Assembly (NCBI RefSeq): GCF_029784135.1
Contig: NC_073745.1
Span: 41,682,420-41,746,419, forward strand
DNA length: 64,000 nucleotides
DNA from: Toxorhynchites rutilus septentrionalis
Taxonomy: Eukaryota; Arthropoda; Insecta; Diptera; Culicidae
Direction of reading: 5' to 3'
The notes under the pieces are model-generated. The model made no database searches. It was not told where the DNA came from and saw only the letters and a list, made by a program, of their open reading frames with translations. Every line of letters begins with the position of its first letter. Within the stretch, counting starts at the first letter, position 1. The position numbers were made by a program, and so were the translations under genes. Below, piece by piece: positions 46,250 through 60,400 of the stretch.

Positions 46250-48422
46250 GGTGCGTCAGGTGAACTTATGGGATTTCTCAAATCCCATCTGTGTGTCAGA
46301 CAGGAAATGAACAATGTGTATGCGTTGTTGTTTGCTACATTTCATTTCGACAATATTGTTATTGAAATGCATTTCCTTCTTGATTGTTAGTTGAGGATAT
46401 CTCTTTGGATATTACATCTTTGAGACTAAAGCTGACTTCAGTTGGGATCTGTACGCACTGTTCGTTTTACTGCAGCGCTCCTGCTGGTCGGTTCTGAAAT
46501 ATTTTGAAAGTTTAGCGAAGTGTTTGGAAAATAATTCTCTCTGGGTAGCGGAAGTTCTGTAACGATACATTCAGATTTAAAGAAACTTGTAACTTGTAAC
46601 TTGTAACAGATGAAACTCGACAGAAGAAAATTTATTTCGTATATCCACGTCGAATATTCGACGACTATCCTACATAGATCTGATTTCTTGCGTACAGGTT
46701 TTAACTTAAGCAAAGATTACATTTCTCAAATTGGTCCGTCCAGGTTGCGTTATAAAAACAATCGTCTTGAATTTCCACCAGAAAAAAGGAACAAATTACT
46801 TTCCGTACAACCCAATATAATTTCCCATCGCTCCTGGAGATAAGCTTCTGAAATGCATTCTTTCTAATTTTTGCATCGCTAAACCAGTTTTTGTTTAACA
46901 CACCCTGCTGACCACATTTAGGATCTTCTAATCAGCGAAAGCCTTAAGATCTTCTACCCCGGCGTGAGTTGGTTGGTAATTTGTTGCCTGGCACAATTTA
47001 TGAGCTCGCCCGGTCACGATTCTGTTGTATGATCTTTATCGCCCAATCTGTGCATACCTGCCCCGGAAAGCATATGCGCCTCGTGTGCTGTTGTGGGGGC
47101 TGATAAAAACAATCACTACTGCTCGTTGCGGGTTCAGCGGCTAATTAGATGGCGCTCTCGAATGCTCTCCTTTTTCCATCCCATCGCGAATGTGGTGAAA
47201 GCTTCGATACATGCCCACCTACCATACACAAACACACACACACTGCGTTCGATGGGTGATAGCGGGGCTAATAATAATTTTTCGATACAATCGGTAATAA
47301 AGCGATCACACCTGAGCTTGTAATAATCCTGGCACACGAATAAACGCGGCCCCCGATAAGCGAGTGCCCCGCTTCGCACCCCAAAACAGATGTGTAGCGA
47401 TAAAAGCATAATAATACGGATTATGTTTTTGCGCGCGCGCACAGCTGAACTCGGACTACGCAAAACTGGGCCCATTCAAGTGCTCGTTAACTTAACGAAT
47501 AAATTGCGGCGGCGAAGCAGGTACCTATCTCGCGTGTAGATTAATATCCCAGCTGATACCATTACAAGTACTTGGCGCGCAGAGGGCACACCAACAAAGG
47601 TTCGATTTAACAGAGATATTACAAGTTCGGTATGAGCGGAATTAATTTGTTCTCCCGGGTTTTGCGTTGTGATCATAACACAAAGTGGTTTGTGTCTGAC
47701 TGGTTCTGCGAGAGAGAGTAATAACTAGGAAGGCGGCTATTATCACAGTTATTGCGAATCGCGATATCGATCAAAGAGTATCTTATGCACGAGATATGCT
47801 TAAACCGTTTATCCGGCTTACAGCATCGAAAAGTTGCGATGAATAATTGAATTCTGCATTTTAATATTTTCCAATTTATTATCATGGTGCTTGTTTGAAC
47901 TCGGCTGTAAAGAATCTTTCAAAATCCAAACGCAAATGCATATGTTGATATCGATTTTGTATTATTTATGACTTCCTGTGTTCTGTGTTCTGAACGCCTT
48001 TTCCTTCCATTGGACCTATTGTAAGGCATCAAAACTGATAATATTTATGGCACGTCCCCCAGCAGGGAACATCCATCGCGAGTGATGAACGTGTTGTACT
48101 GTTTTTTTTTTGCAGCTTAGTTTCACCGTCAACATCGGTTCTATTTTGTGTGAACATAGCCATAACCATAACATTGAGAGCTTTTTTTCTTCTCCGCGCA
48201 CAGGTACCGCAAAACATGTTTCAATTTATTTACTTTTCCGACATTGGCAGAACAATGATTTATGAAATTGTTCGTAGATTGTCTGGTAGGAACCTCTCTC
48301 TCCTAGCGCTGTTGAATATTTCAACATATGTGCATTATGCCTGATCGGTTACATTTTGCATTGTTCGACAGTTTTGTGCAACGCGATCGGCTCGAATCAA
48401 AATGCACAGAATCCGAGCGGTT
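46250..48422. other. Possible single-copy island, no gene
   Basis: From about 46900 to 48050 the base composition is balanced and non-repetitive, with ATTA-type motifs (GCGGCTAATTAGATGG near 47138, GGGGCTAATAATAATTTTTC near 47264) and a short ACACACAC run near 47230. No gene domain in any frame. The first 600 bases are AT-rich. Confidence 0.35.
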
Positions 48423-48479
48423 TGTAGTTATCCTCCATTTATCCTCCGTGCTGTTGTAAGGTTTTGGAGGATAACTACA
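48423..48479. repeat. Inverted repeat at the left edge of the 164 bp satellite
   Basis: TGTAGTTATCCTCC (48423-48436) is the exact reverse complement of GGAGGATAACTACA (48466-48479), which is the first 14 bases of the first satellite unit. A second ATCCTCC lies between them at 48441. The array therefore begins at the right arm of a short palindrome. Confidence 0.85.
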
Positions 48480-51400
48480 GATTCATGGAGGATGAGAGTT
48501 TGGTATGTCGTAGATGAGTGTTTGGCATCTCAAATTATAGATTTTTTGCTCCTCTTTCCAACAATGTATAGAAAGTATCGTATTTTTCCATACTTTCCCG
48601 GAAAAATTACAAAAACGCATTGGGCAAACGGAGGATAACTACAGATTCATGAAGGATGAGAGTTTCATATGTCGTAGATGAGTGTTTGGCATGTCAAATT
48701 GTAGGTTTTTTGCTCCTCTTTCCAACAATGTATAGAAAGTATCGTATTTTTACATACTTTCTCGGAAAAATTACAAAAACGCATCGGGCAAACGGAGGAT
48801 AACTACAGATTCATGAAGGATGAGAGTTTGGTATGTCGTAGATGAGTGTTTGGCATCTCAAATTATAGATTTTTTGCTCCTCTTTCCAACAATGTATAGA
48901 AAGTATCGTATTTTTACATACTTTCTCGGAAAAATTACAAAAACGCATCGGGCAAACGGAGGATAACTACAGATTCATGAAGGATGAGAGTTTGGTATGT
49001 CGTAGATGAGTGTTTGGCATCTCAAATTATAGATTTTTTGCTCCTCTTTCCAACAATGTATAGAAAGTATCGTATTTTTCCATACTTTCCCGGAAAAATT
49101 ACAAAAACGCATCGGGCAAACGGAGGATAACTACAGATTCATGAAGGATGAGAGTTTTGTATGTCCTAGATAATTGTTTGGCATGTCAAATTGTAGATTT
49201 TTTACTCCTCTTTCCAACAATGTATAGAAAGTATCGTATTTTTCCATACTTTCCCGGAAAAATTACAAAAACGCATCGGGCAAACGGAGGATAACTACAG
49301 ATTCATGAAGGATGAGAGTTTGGTATGTCGTAGATGAGTGTTTGGCATCTCAAATTATAGATTTTTTGCTCCTCTTTCCAACAATGTATAGAAAGTATCG
49401 TATTTTTCCATACTTTCCCGGAAAAATTACAAAAACGCATCGGGCAAACGGAGGATAACTACAGATTCATGAAGGATGAGAGTTTTGTATGTCCTAGATA
49501 AGTGTTTGGCATGTCAAATTGTAGATTTTTTACTCCTCTTTCCAACAATGTATAGAAAGTATCGTATTTTTCCATACTTTCCCGGAAAAATTACAAAAAC
49601 GCATCGGGAAAACGGAGGATAACTACAGATTCATGAAGGATGAGAGTTTGGTATGTCGTAGATGAGTGTTTGGCATCTCAAATTATAGATTTTTTGCTCC
49701 TCTTTCCAACAATGTATAGAAAGATTCGTATTTTTCCATACCTTCCCGGAAAAATTACAAAAATGCATCGGGCAAACGGAGGATAACTACAGATTCATGA
49801 AGGATGAGACTTTTGTATGTCCTAAATAAGTGTTTGGCATGTCAAATTGTAGATTTTTTACTCCTCTTTCCAACAATGTATAGAAAGTATTGTATTTTTC
49901 CATACTTTCCCGGAAAAATTACAAAAACGCATCGGGCAAACGGAGGATAACTACAGATTCATGAAGGATGAGAGTTTTGTATGTCCTAGATAAGTGTTTG
50001 GCATGTCAAATTGTAGATTTTTTACTCCTCTTTCCAACAATGTATAGAAAGATTCGTATTTTTCCATACTTTCCCGGAAAATTACAAAAACGCATCGGGC
50101 AAACGGAGGATAACTACAGATTCATGAAGGATGAGAGTTTTGTATGTCGTAGATGAGTGTTTGGCATCTCAAATTATAGATTTTTTGCTCCTCTTTCCAA
50201 CAATGTATAGAAAGTATCGTATTTTTCCATACTTTCCCGGAAAAATTACAAAAACGCATCGGGCAAACGGAGGATAACTACAGATTCATGAAGGATAAGA
50301 GTTTTGTATGTCCTAGATAAGTGTTTGGCATGTCAAATTGTAGATTTTTTACTCCTCTTTCCAACAATGTATAGAAAGTATCGTATTTTTCCATACTTTC
50401 CCGGAAAAATTACAAAAACGCATCGGGAAAACGGAGGATAACTACAGATTCATGAAGGATGAGAGTTTGGTATGTCGTAGATGAGTGTTTGGCATCTCAA
50501 ATTATAGATTTTTTGCTCCTCTTTCCAACAATGTATAGAAAGATTCGTATTTTTCCATACCTTCCCGGAAAAATTACAAAAATGCATCGGGCAAACGGAG
50601 GATAACTACAGATTCATGAAGGATGAGAATTTTGTATGTCCTAAATAAGTGTTTGGCATGTCAAATTGTAGATTTTTTACTCCTCTTTCCAACAATGTAT
50701 AGAAAGTATTGTATTTTTCCATACTTTCCCGGAAAAATTACAAAAACGCATCGGGCAAACGGAGGATAACTACAGATTCATGAAGGATGAGAGTTTTGTA
50801 TGTCGTAGATGAGTGTTTGGCATCTCAAATTATAGATTTTTTGCTCCTCTTTCCAACAATGTATAGAAAGTATCGTATTTTTCCATACTTTCCCGGAAAA
50901 ATTACAAAAACGCATCGGGCAAACGGAGGATAACTACAGATTCATGAAGGATGAGAGTTTTGTATGTCCTAGATAAGTGTTTGGCATGTCAAATTGTAGA
51001 TTTTTACTCCTCTTTCCAACAATGTATAGAAAGTATCGTATTTTTCCATACTTTCCCGGAAAAATTACAAAAACGCATCGGGCAAACGGAGGATAACTAC
51101 AGATTCATGAAGGATGAGAGTTTTGTATGTCCTAGATAAGTGTTTGGCATGTCAAATTGTATATTTTTTACTCCTCTTTCCAACAATGTATAGAAAGTAT
51201 CGTATTTTTCCATACTTTCCCGGAAAAATTACAAAAACGCATCGGGCAAACGGAGGATAACTACAGATTCATGAAGGATGAGAGTTTTGTATGTCCTAGA
51301 TAAGTGTTTGGCATGTCAAATTGTAGATTTTTTACTCCTCTTTCCAACAATGTATAGAAAGTATTGTATTTTTCCATACTTTCCCGGAAAAATTACAAAA

Positions 51401-54060
51401 ACGCATCGGGCAAACGGAGGATAACTACAGATTCATGAAGGATGAGAGTTTTGTATGTCGTAGATGAGTGTTTGGCATCTCAAATTATAGATTTTTTGCT
51501 CCTCTTTCCAACAATGTATAGAAAGTATCGTATTTTTCCATACTTTCCCGGAAAAATTACAAAAACGCATCGGGCAAACGGAGGATAACTACAGATTCAT
51601 GAAGGATGAGAGTTTTGTATGTCCTAGATAAGTGTTTGGCATGTCAAATTGTAGATTTTTTACTCCTCTTTCCAACAATGTATAGAAAGTATTGTATTTT
51701 TCCATACTTTCCCGGAAAAATTACAAAAACGCATCGGGCAAACGGAGGATAACTACAGATTCATGAAGGATGAGAGTTTTGTATGTCGTAGATGAGTGTT
51801 TGGCATCTCAAATTATAGATTTTTTGCTCCTCTTTCCAACAATGTATAGAAAGTATCGTATTTTTCCATACTTTCCCGGAAAAATTACAAAAACGCATCG
51901 GGCAAACGGAGGATAACTACAGATTCATGAAGGATGAGAGTTTTGTATGTCCTAGATAAGTGTTTGGCATGTCAAATTGTATATTTTTTACTCCTCTTTC
52001 CAACAATGTATAGAAAGTATCGTATTTTTCCATACTTTCCCGGAAAAATTACAAAAACGCATCGGGCAAACGGAGGATAACTACAGATTCATGAAGGATG
52101 AGAGTTTTGTATGTCCTAGATAAGTGTTTGGCATGTCAAATTGTATATTTTTTACTCCTCTTTCCAACAATGTATAGAAAGTATCGTATTTTTCCATACT
52201 TTCCCGGAAAAATTACAAAAACGCATCGGGCAAACGGAGGATAACTACAGATTCATGAAGGATGAGAGTTTTGTATGTCCTAGATAAGTGTTTGGCATGT
52301 CAAATTGTATATTTTTTACTCCTCTTTCCAACAATGTATAGAAAGTATCGTATTTTTCCATACTTTCCCGGAAAAATTACAAAAACGCATCGGGCAAACG
52401 GAGGATAACTACAGATTCATGAAGGATGAGAGTTTTGTATGTCCTAGATAAGTGTTTGGCATGTCAAATTGTAGATTTTTTACTCCTCTTTCCAACAATG
52501 TATAGAAAGTATTGTATTTTTCCATACTTTCCCGGAAAAATTACAAAAACGCATCGGGCAAACGGAGGATAACTACAGATTCATGAAGGATGAGAGTTTT
52601 GTATGTCGTAGATGAGTGTTTGGCATCTCAAATTATAGATTTTTTGCTCCTCTTTCCAACAATGTATAGAAAGTATCGTATTTTTCCATACTTTCCCGGA
52701 AAAATTACAAAAACGCATCGGGCAAACGGAGGATAACTACAGATTCATGAAGGATGAGAGTTTTGTATGTCCTAGATAAGTGTTTGGCATGTCAAATTGT
52801 AGATTTTTTACTCCTCTTTCCAACAATGTATAGAAAGTATTGTATTTTTCCATACTTTCCCGGAAAAATTACAAAAACGCATCGGGCAAACGGAGGATAA
52901 CTACAGATTCATGAAGGATGAGAGTTTTGTATGTCGTAGATGAGTGTTTGGCATCTCAAATTATAGATTTTTTGCTCCTCTTTCCAACAATGTATAGAAA
53001 GTATCGTATTTTTCCATACTTTCCCGGAAAAATTACAAAAACGCATCGGGCAAACGGAGGATAACTACAGATTCATGAAGGATGAGAGTTTTGTATGTCC
53101 TAGATAAGTGTTTGGCATGTCAAATTGTAGATTTTTACTCCTCTTTCCAACAATGTATAGAAAGTATCGTATTTTTCCATACTTTCCCGGAAAAATTACA
53201 AAAACGCATCGGGCAAACGGAGGATAACTACAGATTCATGAAGGATGAGAGTTTTGTATGTCCTAGATAAGTGTTTGGCATGTCAAATTGTATATTTTTT
53301 ACTCCTCTTTCCAACAATGTATAGAAAGTATCGTATTTTTCCATACTTTCCCGGAAAAATTACAAAAACGCATCGGGCAAACGGAGGATAACTACAGATT
53401 CATGAAGGATGAGAGTTTTGTATGTCCTAGATAAGTGTTTGGCATGTCAAATTGTAGATTTTTTACTCCTCTTTCCAACAATGTATAGAAAGTATCGTAT
53501 TTTTCCATACTTTCCCGGAAAAATTACAAAAACGCATCGGGCAAACGGAGTATAACTACAGATTCATGAAGGATGAGAGTTTTGTATGTCCTAGATAAGT
53601 GTTTGGCATGTCAAATTGTATATTTTTTACTCCTCTTTCCAACAATGTATAGAAAGTATCGTATTTTTCCATACTTTCCCGGAAAAATTACAAAAACGCA
53701 TCGGGCAAACGGAGGATAACTACAGATTCATGAAGGATGAGAGTTTTGTATGTCGTAGATGAGTGTTTGGCATCTCAAATTATAGATTTTTTGCTCCTCT
53801 TTCCAACAATGTATAGAAAGTATCGTATTTTTCCATACTTTCCCGGAAAAATTACAAAAACGCATCGGGCAAACGGAGGATAACTACAGATTCATGAAGG
53901 ATGAGAGTTTTGTAAGTCCTAGATAAGTGTTTGGCATGTCAAATTATAGGTTTTTTGCTCCTCTTTCCAACAATGTATATAACGTACCGTATTTTTCTAT
54001 ACTTTCCCGGAAAAATTACGAAAACGCATCGGGCAAACGGAGGATAACTACAGATTTATC
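48466..54060. repeat. 164 bp satellite array, 34 units
   Basis: 34 full units start with GGAGGATAACTACAGATTCA at 48466, 48630, 48794 and so on to 53875, with a partial unit from 54039. Nearly all are exactly 164 bp; three are 163. Two main variants alternate: A with GTCGTAGATGAG and GGCATCTCAAATTATAG, and B with GTCCTAGATAAG and GGCATGTCAAATTGTAG. The block GCTCCTCTTTCCAACAATGT and the following GAAAGTAT...ATACTTTC inverted pair are almost unchanged throughout. Edge units are the most diverged. Frames of 60-78 codons inside are by-products. Function unknown. Confidence 0.97.
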
Positions 54061-54400
54061 AAAAACAAGAGTTTAGCTCATCGCATTTTTATAAAATGGA
54101 CATCAATCGATAGATTTAGTCACAAGGGTTCCAAAAATATATATATTGTCAAGCAAATTACTAAGCATTGTGATAAAAGTTTACAAAATGTGTTCATACT
54201 CTAGTAAATCAGAAGCAGGGCCGCACTAAGGGGAAAAGTAAAAGTAGAATCATTTTATGGAAAAACATGAACCAATATTCGCTGCATACGAGTCAAAGCC
54301 AAATTTCATGTAAATTCAGACTACTAAACAGAAATATAAAACTATGTAATACATAGAAATAGGGGAAATATGATTTGTATGAAGAAGTTACACAAAATTT
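54061..54400. other. Spacer between the first two satellites
   Basis: About 340 bases of AT-rich non-repeated sequence. No feature is recognised. Confidence 0.7.
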
Positions 54401-57400
54401 TAGAGGAAGAGAGTTACGTAAGAGGTATGGTCCAGTTCTCAGATTCAAATGATAGAGGAGATCACGCACTACAAATCTGCATCATCAAACTCAATATTTT
54501 CGTGGAACATCAGAAAAAAATTCGGAAATATGTTTTTCATTCTTTCGATTTTTCAAGAAATCGATCCACTAAATTTCGGGGGATGAGAGTTACGTTAGAG
54601 GTATGGTCCAGTTCTCAGATTCAAATAATAGAGGAGATCAAGCACTACAAATCTGCATCATCAAACTCAAGATTTACGTGTGATATCAGAAAAAAAAATC
54701 TAAAATATGTTTTTCATTCTTTTGACTTTTCATGAGATCGATCCACCAAATTTCGGGGGATGAGAGTTACGTAAGAGGTATGGTCCAGTTCTCAGATTCA
54801 AATGATAGAGGAGATCACGCACTACAAATCTACATCATCAAACTCAAGATTTTCGTGTGATATCAGAGAAAAATTCTAAAATATATTTTTCATTCTTTCG
54901 GTTTTTCAAGAAATCGATCCACTAAATTTCGGAGGATGAGAGTTACGTTAGAGGTATGGTCCATTTCTCAGATTCAAATAATAGAGGAGATCAAGCACTA
55001 CAAATCTGCATCATCAAACTCAATATTTTCGTGGAACATTAGAAAAAAAATCGAAAATATGTTTTTCATTCTTTCGATTTTTCATGAAATCGATCCACCC
55101 ACTAAATTTCGGGGGATGAGAGTTACGTAAGAGGTATGGTTCAGTTCTTATATTCTTATGATAGAGGAGATCAAGCACTACAAACCTGCATCATCAAACT
55201 CAAGATTTACGTGTGATATCAGAAAAAAAATCTAAAATATGTTTTTCATTCTTTTGACTTTTCATGAGATCGATCCACCAAATTTCGGGGGATGAGAGTT
55301 ACGTAAGAGGTATGGTCCAGTTCTCAGATTCAAATGATAGAGGAGATCACGCACTACAAATCTACATCATCAAACTCAAGATTTTCGTGTGATATCAGAG
55401 AAAAATTCTAAAATATATTTTTCATTCTTTCGGTTTTTCAAGAAATCGATCCACTAAATTTCGGAGGATGAGAGTTACGTTAGAGGTATGGTCCAGTTCT
55501 CAGATTCAAATAATAGAGGAGATCAAGCACTACAAATCTGCATCATCAAACTCAATATTTTCGTGGAACATCAGAAAAAAATTCGGAAATATGTTTTTCA
55601 TTCTTTCGATTTTTCATGAAATCGATCCACTAAATTTCGGGGGATGAGAGTTACGTAAGAGGTATGGTCCAGTTCTTAGATTCAAATAATAGAGGAGATT
55701 ATACACTACAAATATGCATCATCAAACTCAGGATTTACGTTTGAAATAAAAAAAAATCGAATATATGTTTTTCATTCTTTCGATTTTCATGAATTCGATC
55801 TACTAAAATTTTGGGGAGGGGAGTTACGTAAGAGGAATGGTCCAGTTCTTAGATTAAAATGATAGAGGAGATCACGCACTACAAATCTGCATCATCAAAC
55901 TAGAGATTTTCGTGTGATATCAGAAAAAAATTCAAAAATATGTTTTTCATTCTTTCGATTTTTCATGAGATCGATCCACCAAATTACGGGGGATGAGAGT
56001 TACGTAAAAGGTATGGTCCAGTCCTTAGATTCAAATGATAGAGGAGATCAAGCACTACAAATCTGCATCATCAAACTCAATATTTTCGTGGAACATTAGA
56101 AAAAAATCGAAAATATGTTTTCCATTCTTTCGATTTTTCATGAGATCGATCCACCAAATTACGGGGGATGAGAGTTACGTAAGAGGTATGGTCCAATCCT
56201 TAGATTCAAATGATAGAGGAGATCAAACACTACAAATCTGCATCATCAAACTCAATATTTTCGTGGAACATTAGAAAAAAATTCGCAAATATGTTTTTCA
56301 TTCTTTCGATTTTTCATGAAATCGATCCACTAAAATTTGAAGGATGAAAGTTACGTAAGAGGTATGGTTCATTTCTTATATTCTTATGATAGAGGAGATC
56401 AAGCACTACAATCCTGCATCATCAAAGTCAAGATTTACGTGTGATATCAGAAAAAAAATCTAAAATATGTTTTTCATTCTTTTGACTTTTCATGAGATCG
56501 ATCCACCAAATTTCGGGGGATGAGAGTTACGTAAGAGGTATGGTTCAGTTCTTATATTCTTATGATAGAGGAGATCAAGCACTACAAACCTGCATCATCA
56601 AACTCAAGATTTACGTGTGATATCAGAAAAAAAATCTAAAATATGTTTTTCATTCTTTTGACTTTTCATGAGATCGATCCACCAAATTTCGGGGGATGAG
56701 AGTTACGTAAGAGGTATGGTCCAGTTCTCAGATTCAAATGATAGAGGAGATCACGCACTACAAATCTACATCATCAAACTCAAGATTTTCGTGTGATATC
56801 AGAGAAAAATTCTAAAATATATTTTTCATTCTTTCGGTTTTTCAAGAAATCGATCCACTAAATTTCGGAGGATGAGAGTTACGTTAGAGGTATGGTCCAG
56901 TTCTCAGATTCAAATAATAGAGGAGATCAAGCACTACAAATCTGCATCATCAAACTCAATATTTTCGTGGAACATCAGAAAAAAAATCGAAAATATGTTT
57001 TTCATTCTTTCGATTTTTCATGAAATCGATCCACCCACTAAATTTCGGGGGATGAGAGTTACGTAAGAGATATGGTTCAGTGCTTATATTCTTATGATAG
57101 AGGAGATCAAGCACTACAAACCTGCATCATCAAACTCAAGATTTACGTGTGATATCAGAAAAAAAATCTAAAATATGTTTTTCATTCTTTTGACTTTTCA
57201 TGAGATCGATCCACCAAATTTCGGGGGATGAGAGTTACGTAAGAGGTATGGTTCAGTTCTTATATTCTTATGATAGAGGAGATCAAGCACTACAAACCTG
57301 CATCATCAAACTCAAGATTTACGTGTAATATCAGAAAAAAATTCAAAAACATGTTTTACATTCTTTCGATTTTTCATGAAATCGATCCACCCACTAAATT

Positions 57401-60400
57401 TCGGGAGATGAGAGTTACGTAAGGGGTATGGTCCAGTTCTTATATTCTTATGATAGAGGAGATCAAGCACTACAAATCTGCATCATCAAACTCAAGATAA
57501 ACGTGTGATATCAGAAAAAAAAATCGAAAATATATTTATCATTCTTTCGATTTTTCATAAAATTGATCCACTAAATTACGTGGGATGAGAGTTACGTAAG
57601 GGGTATGGTCCAGTTCTTATATTCCTATGATAGAGGAGATCAAGCACTACAAACCTGCATCATCAAACTCAAGATTTACGTGTGATATCAGAAAAAAAAT
57701 CTAAAATATGTTTTTCATTCTTTTGACTTTTCATGAGATCGATCCACCAAATTTCGGGGGATGAGAGTTACGTAAGAGGTATGGTCCAGTTCTCAGATTC
57801 AAATGATAGAGGAGATCACACACTACAAATCTGCATCATCAAACTCAATATTTTCGTGGAACATCAGAAAAAAAATCGAAAATATGTTTTTCATTCTTTC
57901 GATTTTTCATGAAATCGATCCACCCACTAAATTTCGGGGGATGAGAGTTACGTAAGAGGTATGGTTCAGTTCTTATATTCTTATGATAGAGGAGATCAAG
58001 CACTACAAACCTGCATCATCAAACTCAAGATTTACGTGTGATATCAGAAAAAAAATCTAAAATATGTTTTTCATTCTTTTGACTTTTCATGAGATCGATC
58101 CACCAAATTTCGGGGGATGAGAGTTACGTAAGAGGTATGGTTCAGTTCTTATATTCTTATGATAGAGGAGATCAAGCACTACAAACCTGCATCATCAAAC
58201 TCAAGATTTACGTGTGATATCAGAAAAAAATTCAAAAACATGTTTTACATTCTTTTGATTTATCATGAGATCGATCCACCAAATTGCGGGGGATGAGAGT
58301 TACGTAAGAGGTATGGTCCAGTTCTCAGATTCAAATGATAGAGGAGATCACGCACTACAAATCTACATCATCAAACTCAAGATTTTCGTGTGATATCAGA
58401 GAAAAATTCTAAAATATATTTTTCATTCTTTCGGTTTTTCATGAAATCGATCCACTAAATTACGTGGGATGAGAGTTACGTAAGGGGTATGGTCCAGTTC
58501 TTATATTCTTATGATAGAGGAGATCAAGCACTACAAACCTGCATCATCAAACTCAAGATTTACGTGTGATATCAGAAAAAAAATCTAAAATATGTTTTAC
58601 ATTCTTTTGACTTTTCATGAGATCGATCCACCAAATTTCGGGGGATGAGAGTTACGTAAGAGGTATGGTCCAGTTCTCAGATTCAAATGATAGAGGAGAT
58701 CACGCACTACAAATCTGCATCATCAAACTCAATATTTTCGTGGAACATCAGAAAAAAAATCTAAAATATGTTTTACATTCTTTTGACTTTTCATGAGATC
58801 GATCCACTAAATTTCGGGAGATGAGAGTTACGTAAGAGGTATGGTTCAGTTCTTATATTCTTATGATAGAGGAGATCAAGCACTACAAACCTGCATCATC
58901 AAACTCAAGATTTACGTGTGATATCAGAAAAAAATTCAAAAACATGTTTTACATTCTTTCGATTTTTCATGAAATCGATCCACCCACTAAATTTCGGGGG
59001 ATGAGAGTTACGTAAGGGGTATGGTCCAGTTCTTATATTCTTATGATAGAGGAGATCAAGCACTACAAATCTGCATCATCAAACTCAAGATAAACGTGTG
59101 ATATCAGAAAAAAAAATCGAAAATATATTTATCATTCTTTCGATTTTTCATAAAATTGATCCACTAAATTACGTGGGATGAGAGTTACGTAAGGGGTATG
59201 GTCCAGTTCTTATATTCCTATGATAGAGGAGATCAAGCACTACAAACCTGCATCATCAAACTCAAGATTTACGTGTGATATCAGAAAAAAAATCTAAAAT
59301 ATGTTTTTCATTCTTTTGACTTTCCATGAGATCGATCCACCAAATTTCGGGGGATGAGAGTTACGTAAGAGGTATGGTTCAGTTCTTATATTCTTATGAT
59401 AGAGGAGATCAAGCATTACAAACCTGCATCATCAAACTCAAGATTTACGTGTGATATCAGAAAAAAATTCAAAAACATGTTTTACATTCTTTTGATTTAT
59501 CATGAGATCGATCCACCAAATTGCGGGGGATGAGAGTTACGTAAGAGGTATGGTCCAGTTCTCAGATTCAAATGATAGAGGAGATCACGCACTACAAATC
59601 TACATCATCAAACTCAAGATTTTCGTGTGATATCAGAGAAAAATTCTAAAATATATTTTTCATTCTTTCGGTTTTTCATGAAATCGATCCACTAAATTAC
59701 GTGGGATGAGAGTTACGTAAGGGGTATGGTCCAGTTCTTATATTCTTATGATAGAGGAGATCAAGCACTACAAACCTGCATCATCAAACTCAAGATTTAC
59801 GTGTGATATCAGAAAAAAAATCTAAAATATGTTTTACATTCTTTTGACTTTTCATGAGATCGATCCACCAAATTTCGGGGGATGAGAGTTACGTAAGAGG
59901 TATGGTCCAGTTCTCAGATTCAAATGATAGAGGAGATCACGCACTACAAACCTGCATCATCAAACTCAAGATTTTCGTGTGATATCAGAACAAAAAAATC
60001 GAAAATATATTTTTCATTCTTTCGATTTTTCATGAAATTGATCCACTAAATTGCGGGGGATGAGAGTTACGTAAGAGGTATGGTCCAGTTCTTATATTCT
60101 TATGATAGAGGAGATCAAGCACTACAAACCTGCATCATCAAACTCAAGATTTACGTGTGATATCAGAAAAAAAATCTAAAATATGTTTTTCATTCTTTTG
60201 ACTTTTCATGAGATCGATCCACCAAATTTCGGGGGATGAGAGTTACATAAGAGGTATGGTTCAGTTCTTATATTCCTATAATAGAGCAGATCAAGCACTA
60301 CAAACCTGCATAATCAAACACAAGAATGTCATGTGATATCAGAAAAAAATTCGGAAATATAATATTCATTCTTTCGATTTTTCATGAAATCGATTCTTAG

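Noticed and set aside
48466..54060. A CRISPR array
   Set aside because: Units are 164 bp with no separate unique spacers; variation is shared between units. The context is eukaryotic.
54370..57066. Several 61-121 codon frames in the ~177 bp satellite
   Set aside because: They recur with the unit, stop at different points in different units and carry no domain.
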